64,000 bases of DNA. Origin: Echinarachnius parma (Eukaryota; Echinodermata; Echinoidea; Clypeasteroida; Echinarachniidae). Below, piece by piece: positions 23,341-35,800 of this stretch. Both the position numbers and the translations under genes were made by a program. Numbering within the stretch: position 1 is the first letter of the stretch; every line of letters begins with the position of its first letter. The notes under the pieces are model-generated. The model was not told where the DNA came from. It saw only the letters and a list, made by a program, of their open reading frames with translations, and did no database searches. The stretch lies in contig JBAMJV010000879.1 in assembly GCA_037951105.1 (NCBI GenBank), positions 1 to 64,000 of the forward strand, in the 5' to 3' direction.

Positions 23341-24409
23341 TTATCTGTTTCAAATATTCACAGGTACCCCGTAGAGCATGCAGAGTAAGAAGAACAATCA
23401 CATCAACAGTACAAGTGAAATAGCTCCAGGACCAACCGTTTTTTTTAATTTTTTACCATGAACCTTTTTTTTATAGAGTGAAAGGTTGCGAGAACTTTTT
23501 GAAATAAATACTCTTTCTTTGATTAGGCACAACCAGGATCATTATTTTCCTTCAATGTATGGATGGACGTGACCAGCATCAATGGCATGCAACCGATGCC
23601 TCGAATACCAACGCTATTTAGCTGTTTGTTTAAATATTCTCAATAACTTTGATTTTTGTGAATGGGCCAATGTTATTTCAAGAATGTTAAAAGCTGCACG
23701 TTTCGTCATACTTGCCCTACATAATATATGCCAATCGGACAATAAGACATTTGTGGAATATTCAGATGTATTCGTTGAAAACAGAACATGTGAGCTTGCC
23801 TAGAAATACCCTTACTCTAGGCCCGGATGTTATTGAGAAGTTGGATGTAATAGAAGATTCCAGTTCTCTCAGGACAAAGTTCATGGTCCTTTTTACTGGC
23901 GACTTCTGTTCAACCGAGTAGGTATTAGTCTTTCTTCCAGTCCGCATTGGTTCAACGTGGATCCATTAATTGTTTAAAATGCAACCAAAACAACCTGGAG
24001 CTTTAACACTTTTCTTGTACCTTGTTGTTTGGCTTATAGTAACAGAAGAATTAATTTATGGGTTTGGTTTTTTCAAATGTCTCCCTAATTATGGAGATAT
24101 ATAAAATTCAATTTGAAAGCATCTAACGACGCTTGCAACCGAAGTCAAACGTATCCGAATTTTCTTTACGCGAACGATCGGGATAAAATTCGACATTGGT
24201 TTTCTCTGTTTTCACTAAGTAAACATTATTCTTTTTTTATGAAAATCTCACATATCATTCTTAAGAATCTTACAATGAAATTGGTATATGGTTGAAGTCT
24301 CAAATATTACTTATGGGAACAAATCTAGAGCTAATGGAGCACTATAATGTTGTGGTGGACGCAAAGCAAACAAACATTTACGCAGTGAATACGTTGTCTA
24401 GGATTAAGG
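23341..24409. other. Non-coding, nothing recognised
   Basis: Short open frames only. Confidence 0.5.
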
Positions 24410-24596
24410 CAGTGGCGTAGCTAGGGGGGGCACGGGGGGGGGGGGGCCTGTGCCCCCACAATAATTAAAAAACAAACAATAGAAAACATAAGGGCCATTT
24501 TTTGAAAAAACAAAGAAATACATAAGGTGTGCCCCCCAATAATTTTGCGTGCCCCCCCCCCCCCCCCCCAATCAGTCCGACCACGCTACGCCACTG
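24410..24596. mobile_element. Poly-G/poly-C MITE, hAT-like
   Basis: CAGTGGCGTAGC...GCTACGCCACTG with G run left and C run right. Flanks share ATTAA but a clean duplication is not seen. Confidence 0.78.
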
Positions 24597-25090
24597 ATTA
24601 ACTTTGTTTACATGTGCAAAAAGTGATGAATGGTTGATACAATGTATAATGTTGTTATCTGATATGTCGGCTGGGTGTTGTGTAAAAATGTCAAGTTAAA
24701 TGGACGTTATATGGCTGAATAATGAGCAAACATGCAAAGTGATATTCACTAACTCATTGCACGTACGGTTTTCGCTGTCCAGTGGATAATTTAACATCTG
24801 AACACTTCAATCGTAAATATATTTTTAACGGAAGGGAAATTTGAAAAAAAAAGAAACCTGTCCAATGATTTTATTGTTAATACGATTACAACAAGGTATG
24901 AGGGAACCGCTAGAATTGGAACTGGATTTTGAGGATTTGGACAATGTTACTAAGTCCCTTTAAGCACAAAGGTGTTGGAGGATGTGCTATTAATACACAG
25001 TTCAATTCAATTCAAATTTATTGATATTAAACCCTAAACATTGGATTACAATAGAATACAAAACAATATATTAATAAATTCAAAATAAAC

Positions 25091-25170
25091 AGGAGTCGCG
25101 GCACGTGTGTTCTTCAGCAAGACACTTCATCCATTTGGCTGCTCTCAACCCAGGTGTAGTAAATGGGTAC
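25091..25170 (+). repeat. SINE body fragment
   Basis: Contains CAGCAAGACACTTCATCC, then a CAACCCAGGTG and AAATGGGTACTTAGC stretch, matching the central part of the two SINEs in the TNF-ligand gene region. Confidence 0.55.
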
Positions 25171-25186
25171 TTAGCATGAAGTTATT

Positions 25187-25670
25187 CATTTACAGTGAAT
25201 GTTTCTTTATAAAATCACTTAAGTAAGCACTGAACATGGTAAATATAATAGTTACATAATCAAGCAATTATACATGGCATGATAAATTCATATACTTTAC
25301 ATAATATGTGTTAAATATCCCATTTTATGCAAAGTTGTATCAGTGTCCCAGTTCGTTACAAGACACAATAAACTTAATACTAAAAATATTACTCATTGCG
25401 GATATAGTATCGAAAAAGATATCGCAAGTGATATTCGTTTGTCTCGCAATGTGGTCAACAAGGAATCTAAAAGATCACGACGTTTCGTGTGCCGCTGCAA
25501 CACTTCGTCATATTTACCATATTCAGTGCTTACTTAAGTGATTTTATAAAGAAACATCCACTGTAAATGACGAAGTGTTGCAGCGGCACACGAAACGTCG
25601 TGATCTTTTAGATTCCTTGTTGACCACATTGCGAGACAAACGAATATCGCTAGCGATATCTTTTTCGACA
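25187..25670. repeat. Overlapping inverted repeats
   Basis: A 100-bp perfect-looking pair (25412-25511 / 25568-25668) encloses a spacer that is itself the complement of 25187-25245. Confidence 0.88.
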
Positions 25671-26327
25671 CAATAAACTTATTTATCATTATTACTCATA
25701 ATTCTAAACATTTGAATGACTTCTATTGATTCCTTAAAAAGATCTTAAATATGATATTTTTCATTATTTAATTTTGAAACACTTTTCAGTCCAGTCGGGT
25801 GTCATATTAAGTCTCATATACCGCTACGAGCCCGACGTCATCCCAATGAGAGACCGAACAGAAACCGACAGTAAATGAAAACCACCCAGAAATATTATTG
25901 GTTTGAGTTTGGTTTAGGGCTCGTTATGGAATGGGTATGGTTTCTTGCCCGAATGCCGAATGTACATTGAATTCGGCCACAGAATAAAGACTGATATTAG
26001 AAGAAAAGAAAAAAATTACCACAAAAATTGAATTCTGCCTTCATTGTTGACCGACAAAGCAAAATGTGATGATTTGATTTGGTCTGATCTGCTGCCGGTC
26101 TGTTTTCGGGCTTGTTGGTTTGACTCGGCCTAAACCAAGAGTCGGCACAATATGTCAGCCAGACTGAACGGGGATTTGTCGGGTTTGCAGTGCGACTGGG
26201 CCATATAGACAAGACATGACATAGACATGATAGAAGAGAACGTAGAGTGTGGCGGGTCTTCCGATATCGATCGTCATTGATTCGTCTCTTGGATAATGGC
26301 TTGATTGAAATACATGTCGGGAATACA

Positions 26328-26547
26328 TATACCAGGGGCGGATCTAGCTTTTTGCTAAGGGGGGGGGGGGGGGGGGGGGTTGACCCAATGACGATGCGGA
26401 TACTGTGTGGGTCTGGACACATGATGGCGTTTTCTATGCACATCACATTTTCACTTGGCAGCCCAAGGGGGGGGGGGGGGGGGGGGGGGTTAAACCCCCT
26501 AACCCCCCCCCCCCCCCCCCCCCCCCCGTAGATCCGCCACTGTATAC
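26328..26547. mobile_element. Poly-G/poly-C MITE, CAGGGGCGGATCTA type
   Basis: Element 26333-26542 with ends CAGGGGCGGATCTA and TAGATCCGCCACTG, flanked by TATAC on both sides. Confidence 0.82.
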
Positions 26548-26697
26548 CCATTTGCAGCGAAGGTGTTGTAACCGAGAACACATAGAGTGAATACATACTT
26601 ATAGAACGCGATTCTATTTGGGATGGCTACTCTTCAAGGATGTTGAATAATAATGTGCGTTCTGTAATCTGTTTTGCATTAAACTCTGATTGATCAT

Positions 26698-26852
26698 AGC
26701 CCATTTCATAACACACTTGCAATTGTTGTAGGTGTCCAATTATTGTAACTAGTGGGTCAACAGCCAATCAGCATGGAGCATTACAGTTGTTGCCATGGTA
26801 GTTACAACAACTGGACACTTACAACAATTGCGAGTGTTTTATGAAATGGGCT
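26698..26852. mobile_element. 155-bp foldback MITE
   Basis: Ends AGCCCATTTCATAA and complement, arms of about 50 bp. Confidence 0.87.
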
Positions 26853-28080
26853 AGCCCATTCCTCTATTTTCCTAGACCTCGTCTCAATCGTCCGAATTCG
26901 TTTTTATGAACATACAAGAAAAAAAAAAGAAGAACAAAATGTAAAGACACAAACTGTAAAATTAGATATAAACATTTTTATCAAACATATTTAAGAGATA
27001 AATAATGTTTTATTTATTTTGCTTTATAATTTAAGTTAAATATTTATCTTTTTAAATTTATTTTTTCGACTAATTCTTTATTAACTAGCGAAATTCAAAT
27101 AGGGGAATTCTCCTAATCAGTTTCTCTTAATAACATTTTAAATTAAATTTAATAACATCACTTTTTATCAATGTTACTTCCTTTCTTTGAAAATGCGTTA
27201 CTCCTTTATTTTTTTTAAAAATTTCTGTCAAGAAATAGAATTTCACTCATCATGCGATACAAAGTTGAGATCAAGTAGCAAAAATTAAATCTAATAGAAT
27301 ACTCGTTTCATGAAGGCTTACGATTACACACGCAGTTTTCATTCTTTCGATAAAATGGTATTATCTCTTTCATCAGTAATACACTCATAACGTTATATTT
27401 CTTTCATCACCAACAACATTTTATCATTCTTTCATCAATAATACATGTAACAATAAACTGGTGATATCATATTCCAGCACAAACTGAAACTGATATTTAA
27501 ACGATACCCTTCCCTTAGCTTTGTCAAATACGCACTAATATTATGCACACAGTGCTGGTATTATTGCAAATGGCTTTCCGTCGATAAACTTATATGAAAT
27601 GTAACAAGGAATGAGTTTGTTAGTACAAGAACAAATATCTTATTAGCAAGGAATGAGAATGCCAATTTAAAAGTTACAAAAAGAATGTATGGAGAATTAA
27701 AAACTGAATAATTCTAGCTATTCCTTTCTTGTATAATGCAAACAGTATGCTGTTTTTGTTAGTTAACTGATCCGCATTTCGTCTTTCGAACTTTTTTGAA
27801 GCATGCAAACCGATCATGATCTCCGAAGTTATTAGATTTTGTTTATGTTTATATGATTATAATTTTATTTAGATTGCTGACTTGGAGATGATTTCCTGGG
27901 TATGTTTTCCCCTAACAAACAAGGCACACTTCTGCTTTTAATTAATAATGAGGTTCTAGCTGGTTAACTATTTTTTGTTTTGGTCTATTGTGTTATCCCT
28001 TTCCCTCGGGAACATCTATTGTGACGTAACTTCTTCAAAATTGATTATTTCATAGAGGAGTCCCGTTATCTTCGTGTTCG
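26853..28080. other. AT-rich non-coding DNA
   Basis: No gene or repeat family recognised. Confidence 0.5.
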
Positions 28081-28092
28081 CCTAGTGCAGGG

Positions 28093-28107
28093 GTTGCCCA
28101 TAGCAAC
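28093..28107. promoter_or_regulatory. X-box (RFX-type) palindrome
   Basis: GTTGCCCATAGCAAC is a near-perfect inverted repeat matching the RFX X-box pattern. It lies just upstream of the putative first exon of the exchanger gene, in a locally GC-rich patch. RFX sites often mark ciliary or sensory-cell promoters; that this one is used is inference. Confidence 0.35.
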
Positions 28108-28139
28108 GCCTGGCCATCACATCGCGCGCTGCGCTACCA

Positions 28140-28305
28140 AACCTTGCAAGTGCCATAGACGAGTGCATTGGAGCAGAGCGCGCTCGCGCAACACATCCAG
28201 CAGCCGGGCTCTTGTACACTATATGCCATACACAAGATAATAAGAAGAAAAAACACAAGACAGGAACTATATAATCGGAACATTATTAACCATTTTGAAG
28301 GAAAA
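28140..28305 (+). promoter_or_regulatory. Possible promoter and non-coding first exon of the exchanger gene
   Basis: The first coding exon starts with a splice acceptor four bases before its ATG, so an upstream 5' UTR exon must exist. This stretch is more GC-rich than its surroundings and ends at a good donor (GAAAA|GTAAGC, exon end 28305). It is the best candidate I see in the preceding 1.5 kb. This is inference: no transcript evidence, and the transcription start cannot be read. Confidence 0.3.
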
Positions 28306-29639
28306 GTAAGCAATTTCAATGTCAGGAAATGGACACAGTACAAGGTAATGTCTGTATAAATATGTATAAAATTGTATAAATGAGTAAATGTGAGAAATGG
28401 GAAGCGAAATGTGTGTTGATGTAAGGTTTGAACGTGGTGAGGGGTAAGCAGCAGAATCCTCGACAAGTGACAGCGACTTGTCGAATCAACATGTGTTATA
28501 AATCTCCAATCTTAGTTTTGTTGAAGATCAGCCATTTTCGTCGTGTTTTAATGTTTGATTCCTATGAGTTATTAGTTTTCTATGATTTATGTATCTTCCG
28601 CTCAATATCAGAATTCGATAGTTCATCATTTGTATCGAAGTTACATCTCGATCTAGATTATGACGCTTCTGTAGAATAGAGCAATATAAGTGTTTGGTAA
28701 GGTCAAGAAACAAACTCTGCACATTCGCAAGGATATGGCGGTATTTGTCCTCCAGATTCGCACGTTTCCTATGGGTATGCGTTTCAAGTCTTCATTGGAA
28801 ACTGGTGCCGGTGGTTTTATTTGTGTAGAGTGTCGTTCAAAAAGTAATTCATATTTATTTAATTGTGTAACCATACAGCAAAAACGATGAGAGAGTGTAT
28901 TCATAATTTGTATTCATAGTCTACTATTTCATGTCTTCTTTATATTAATTTATTTGAGAGTTTATTATTGCAGAATGCTAATTTAATCTAATCGCAGCAG
29001 TTATTTGTGTTTAAGGCTACGGCGCATGAATCTTATATTCATCATCATATTAGATTAAGAATGTTTTTGTTTGTTTCTTGTACAACTATTAATTACATAA
29101 ACGAAGATGTATGGATAAAGCTGGATGCCCTTAGGTTTGTATAAACTTATTATGCAAATTAAAAAAACCGACCGCAATTTCACAGGTGATAATAATAGTT
29201 ATAAATAATTATATATAATCGAGAATAATATTTTATGAATATGTTTCAGAATGTTTGATCAAAGTCAAAGTTGTGTCATTTGAATTAGCCTTTTGGTAAA
29301 AATCATGTAGTTATTATTGGAATGGTCGTATGTATTTAGTTTAAAATTACTGAATTTAAACAATGTATTCGATTTTTGTTTAAAAAGGAATGCCTTATTT
29401 CTATTGTTATAAAAAGATTTAGATGCAAACGTGATCATAGAACAGAGAAGAAGTTTATAAGATTGTCTTGACATTTGTATTAATTATATACCACCTTAAC
29501 AGAAACATAATCTTCATTGATTTGTGGCTTCTTCCTGCATGCAAGTTAAACTGGTTTAGTAAATATTGTGAACATCGAGTATTTTTTATGAAATTACCAG
29601 AATTTGATAATGTATTATAATGTCTTTTATATTTTTCAG

Positions 29640-29872
29640 AATAATGGAATCTTATAATGACGAAAGACTGAGGCCAGTTCCATATCGGTCTGGTCGCTTT
29701 CGGCGGAAACCCCCCTGGCGGTATCGGGTTGGACTCGGCGGACGAGACCCAAGCAAGAGGGGGTCTCTCGACAAATCATGGCTCACAAAAACATCCTTGG
29801 TTCTTGCAATATTTCTAATTTCCACAGTACTCTACCTAACATCAGCTAATGTAGATGACACATATCAAACAG
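29640..29872 (+). CDS. Exchanger exon 1 (coding from 29644)
   Basis: Acceptor TTTTTCAG precedes 29640; the ATG at 29644 has A at -3 and G at +4. I prefer it to the in-frame ATG at 29620, which lies inside the polypyrimidine tract. Encodes residues 1-76: an Arg/Lys-rich cytosolic start, then a hydrophobic segment (about 47-68) that may be a signal peptide or first membrane span. Donor AACAG|GTGAG, phase 1. Confidence 0.85.
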
Positions 29873-32800
29873 GTGAGATGAAATCGATTTTACTTAGTAA
29901 AATATACCCGTGTCCACGATTTGCTTTACAGGAAATAATTCCTTATTCAAACCAGTTTGTGGATATAGTATACTGATTGCTGAGGAACCCTTATAGGCAA
30001 TAACTTACAAATAAGATTGTTTGATTCTTAATATTTTAGGTTTTACGAGAGCATTTGAATGTCAAACATTTTCGTGCAATATGCATTTCAGAAAAAAGAC
30101 CACATCGCGTGACTTGTATTGTTGACATTTACTTCCTCTCCTCCCATGGTCTTCCTTCTATGAATAAAACACCCTTGTCTCCTCCGTTTTTCTCCCTACG
30201 TATACTTCCTTTCCTAAAATGCTACTCTTAATTTTCGTTGCAATTTTGTTAAAAGGCCTTCTCCATGGCGCCGTCAGAATGTGACAAAAATAGATGAAGC
30301 AAAAATGGCTGAATTATGCCGATGACCTTCGGTCAAATTTTACTTATTATTCGTCGTTCCAGTATCAGAGTACATTCAGAATATTATTGCTGATGTGCAT
30401 AATGTGGCTCTTCATATGAATTGTAATGCGATGAGCCGATGAAGCAGCAGTACAGAACTGAAAATTGATATTAGTCAACATTTCCAGAGTTGCCGGTCAG
30501 TGAAGTATACATTAGTCGCACGTAGAACTTATCAATAGTTATGTTTTGTCGGTTCTCTTGTTGGGACTGCACCAGTCATATTGTTCTACAATGTTTACTT
30601 AATTGGATTACATTCTTACAATTCATACATTAAAGCTATATAAACAATAATAACAATAGTTATTATTACAATATTAACAATGATACCATTATTAATCGTA
30701 ATTGGTAGTAGTGATTACAATAATTATGATAATAATAATATTAATCATAATAATACCAATAATTATAAAATAATACTTAAATAATAAACTCAATACAAAT
30801 ATTGCTCATATTCTGGTTCAACATAAGTAATTATGTTAACTCGCATTCATTTGGACAGTCCCATCACATTGAGTAGGGATGATTTGGAGAATGCATGTTT
30901 ACCATCCGACCATCATCAGATTGATGATGTCGAGAGCAAATACAAGATGTTTGAAGATGAACCATGCAAACATTATCACGGCATCGTGCGATGTCGTTGC
31001 AATTATTAATCATCAATACCACCTCCCTGCATCAAACTGAACATACACGAATGTATTCGGTTCATTCGGCAAAATAAAGCATTGATGTAAGCAATAAGTT
31101 AAACTAAAACCTCCTTGTTGATATCAGGAAAAAGACAGGATGGAATGCTCATTTTGCAAACAGAAAAGTTTGCATTAATTTAAATCAATTATTTTAATTT
31201 TAATATTGGTTTATATTGCGTATTTATAAGGACGAGAAACATAGTCAGAAACAACACGTTAACACAAATAATGCAGGATCAAAACAATGTTCATCCCATG
31301 TCATGGAGACAAGGAAAATCCCCAAGATTAATACTTCTGACAAAAAAAAGAAAATGTATCCGAAAAGTTGGATGTGTTTGTATGTTATGGACTGCAATGA
31401 TACTGAATAATTTATGTCATAGGCGGCTACTTTTGTTGGCAAACTTCTTTGTGACAACACAATGTCTCAATTCATGTTTGATTGGAGCCTACTGGAATAA
31501 ACTGCTCACATTGTTTGTTGATTCATAGCTATGCTATTATCAAATCAATGCTGTCTGCATGGACGGGCAGTGTTTATGGTGATATACAGATACGTCTTTA
31601 CAAAAACATTGCCCCGTAGCAAGCAGAGTGCTAACAGCATGTACAGTGTAGACGACATTACTTGCATGGTACAGAAACTTATCTTACAGACATTAAAGAA
31701 CTAGCAATGTCTTTTATTCCCAGTCAAACATGGATGCCTCTCCACAAAGCTGGTCGGCGCGTTTAGCCTTCGATCTCTTTCTTTTCTTCTTTTCATCCCT
31801 CCTTCTTTTCACTTCATTCGTTTTTTGTACCGACATCGGGTCATGAATGGTCGAGTAGATAGCACTGTTTGTTTGTGTTGGTCGTTATAGATTGGGGGAT
31901 CAATGAAATATCGTAATCCAAGTAGATCGGCTCTGCTGAATGGAGAGTTTAAGTGGAGTGAATAGGGAGTTACTCCGTGCTAAAGTCACGCAATAGACGA
32001 GCCATGGGCTATGGTGATCTAGAGTAGACAGCCACAAAGCCTGGATGGGTCCAAGTGGTGGATTATATAACCCTATCCCGAAGCGCTAGAGCATTTAAGA
32101 TGGTAGCGGAGTTGTGGTTTTTGTTTCGCTTCTCTCACATCAGCATCAATTCATTGTTGATATGGTTGACAAGCGAACACCCTGGGGAGTTGGCTTTCAC
32201 TCTACAGATTTAAGACGAGGCCGTTATGTTTGGCGAAACAGTTGAGCCCCTTAAACCTTAAAAGCATCCTTGCGCATCGCAATTAGTTTGTTGATGTGAT
32301 GATGAAGTGGGTATTTTAGTTAGCAACGATAACGCGTACACTAACACACTATACAAAGTAAATTTAGTTACATGTGCGGTAGACTTGAAGCACTTGATTC
32401 GTAAAGGCGACGGTGGGAATGGGATAATTTGTAATTCAGTTATGATTTTTTGCTGCTGAAGAAACGCGAACGATGAACATGAGGATTCAGATATAATTTA
32501 TGTAAAATATGTTGTTATTTTGTAAGCGTGTTACTTTTTATCTACATATCTTAATCCGCACAAAATCGAAAGACAGGGTGCGAAATCGCTCTGATCCGGA
32601 ACATTTACGACACATTGACAACTGAGCAAGCTATTTTCTATGCATAGCTTTCTTTTGCCTTTTCTGACTATATCTGAGGTCTGAATGTGTGCTCTGATTA
32701 AATTGTATAAAATAAATGGTGCAATATTGTGAACATTCGTACATGACATTGTATGCCAACCGCAACATCTGAAACCCAATAATCATGATAATGCGAGACT

Positions 32801-35800
32801 GAACGTTGAGTATCCAATAATCAGCATGATCAATGCGACTTCGAGTTGCTAATGTGTATACCACGGATAGGGAGGATTTTAGAAACGACATTTTTTAGTC
32901 AACATTTCTCTCACGCAGGGATGTAAAATTTAAACTTTCTAACCTTTACTTGTAATTTGAATTAAGCTCTTCGAATGTAGGTGCATTTTCATTGTACAGA
33001 CCTTTCGAAGACTATCTGATTTAACAAAAAATATGTTTTTACCAATGGACGGCAATTTAAGTAAGCCAGAAACGAATCTTCTTAATGTCATCACCATAGC
33101 AACCCTAACTGCACCTTGTCGTTTCGAGTAGGAACCGTTTCCTGCATTAACCTTTCATTAACATGAATACATTTTATTGGGCCAAATTACTAGAGAGATG
33201 TTCACCTAATTAAAGAACTGGAAACACGCCTTCACGGCGAGCATGCATGTCATGAATTAATTGTTTTGTTTAACTTTCATGCGACAAATATAAAATCTTC
33301 TTCAGCTGAGACACATAATATAGAAAACAGGCGTTCTCACCTATTTCCAAAGCGCCCTTATCATCTATTTATGCACATATTGCACCCAACTTAATTTGTA
33401 CCAGCTAAATTTCAACATCATCATCATCACCACCATCATCATTAGCATCATCATCATCATCATCATCATCATCATATCACATCATCATCATTATCATCAT
33501 CCTCATCATCGTGGTCGTCGTCATCACCATCATCATCATCATCATCATTGTTATCATCATCATCATCATCTCCACCACCGAAACAAATCTACTTCACTAT
33601 GATGACAATCATGCACACAAACACATCAAAGTAGATGTACATTTCTTCAACTGTTACGTTATCGTCTAAAACAGGATCTATACATGATTATATAACTTTT
33701 ACGTTATCGTCTAAAACAGGATCTATACATGATTATATAACTGACGGTCCACTATCATCTTTGCTCCTTGATACTTCAAGTAATAATTTTTATGATATAG
33801 GGGACTTTCTATTTTGCAAATTGCGCTTCTGAAATGTCATGGCATTCATTCAAATGTTAAACAACTATCTGCGATGGTGCTTGAGAGCCTAGTAATCCAA
33901 TAAGCATGATAAGAACTAAATCGCTTTGAGGGGGAAATCATCCATTGTGCATGTCTGATGGTCTCTTGTACGCGTCGCCATGACAAGGAGATGACAATCT
34001 CTCACCTCTCGGCACGGCGGGCATACATGTGATGGTTGGCCGATATCACCCTACTGCTCTTTGTAGTTTATTGGGAAGGATTCAGGAGGGAATAGCGTGG
34101 CCAGGAATGGCAAACTTATGGGCGAAATTATTATGTTTGTACATGTACTATTACCCGTATTCTGAAGTCGTAATTAATTTCTTATTCTAAGTCCTTAATT
34201 CCAAATGTTCATAACGCCTTTTTGTTTAAGGACAGTGATGAGTGATCAAAGTTTATATCTCAATATGTGCCTTGTTCGGCTCACATCTCCATTGTCTCTC
34301 CCGCCTTCTTATTATCCTTCATTGTTAACCTTCATTTCCATACAGTAACACAATGTGGGAAAGTTACATAAATACACTTAAAATTAATATCATAAATGCA
34401 GACTATAATGATGATAAGAAGCTCGTTTTATCATTATTTTATTTTTGCATATTTCTTGATTATATTATCTTGTTTACTCACATTCCATATTTCTTGTTTA
34501 TATAAACTTGCAAACATAATTTATTTTCCATGTTTGTGGATTTGGTTTCCAGGTGAGCACCGAACAAGACACATCCTGTCGAACGAGACCAGTCATGCGA
34601 ACAAGCCCGCCTGGGAGACGTGTGAATATGAGCTAGGCCAATCGATCAGTTGGCTCTGGGTTGTCTTCTATCTCATCTTAGTTCTCATATTTTTCATAGG
34701 TAAGAGCATTTTTGATGGTTATTTTTGTGAAAGTACTTTTTGTTGATGATATAATTCAGTAGTAAAGAAAGCAACCTTTTAAAGTAAAGAAAGGAGCTAA
34801 TTACTAAAAATTGTGTGTATTGTAAGATCATCGTTATTTCAAAAATAACTGTATGTTACGATCTGAATAGTTGTGTACATTACTACCTAAATCATGTAAA
34901 GATATTACATTGTATATATACACGAGTAAAACTGTTTGCTTTATTCGATAATGGGCTTGATCGATGAGCCGAATGTGTTTTCCTGTGTATAGGTACATTA
35001 TTATGTTGTAGTTTGTAACGTTTAATATCAATGCAGCACATGTTCGTATCCTCCTCGTCCCGAAAGCGCTGTGCTATTTGTGTTTCCACATCTGTCTTTC
35101 TGTCTGTTCCAAGAATAATGGCCACATTTATCAAACATTCATGTGCAATAATTATAGTTAGGACCTTGAACTTTTGAGACTTTATACGCACTATAGCAAA
35201 GAAGCAAAGAACAAAGAAACAAATAAATAAGCAACTTAGCATTCCTTTCTTTGAAATCATTTTCATTAAGTTACTTCGCCTGATTAAACAATTTGACCAA
35301 TAACAGGAACACATTCCTCGGGTGATCAGATATTTACATATTTTCAGATGCATGGAAACACGCTTATAACAGACATGGATTGAATTATGTTGCAGCTAAC
35401 ATTGATCGTAATTCAGACACGATCGATACCTCATTAAATTTTGATTGTTTTGTCAGGTGCTACCAGTCCTACATAGATACATTTATATTCCCCATCGTAT
35501 TTCGTATGTTTGCGAATTCAAAAATCACAATTTAATCAAAAATTGGTTTTGCTTCCCATTTATATCTGAGGAATTATAAGTGTGTTAGCAGGTTTAAGTT
35601 CTCATTGTAACAATATTGTATTCTTGTATTTCTGACCTGTGTATAATATACTTCCATTCCCAACCGGTTGTTTCTGGAAGATTGCCTCTCGCGCGAGATT
35701 GAATCGATCGATATCATAATTATGACAAGGCGGATGTGGAAGCACCCCTAACGCGCTAAGTGACAAAATCTCATAAGTAAACTTCCAGGTACGCTGTCCA

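Larger units (their letters stand above)
29873..34552 (+). other. Exchanger intron 1 (4.7 kb)
   Basis: AT-rich intron with an AAT/ATA low-complexity stretch (about 30635-30785), a CAT microsatellite (33413-33572) and a direct duplication at 33654-33745. I see no further coding exon. Confidence 0.7.

Noticed and set aside
24113..24295. Small open frames across 22-28 kb as genes
   Set aside because: No codon bias, splice structure, domain or homologous pattern; consistent with chance in AT-rich DNA.
33396..33602. Poly-His/Ile open frame
   Set aside because: Translation of a CAT microsatellite.
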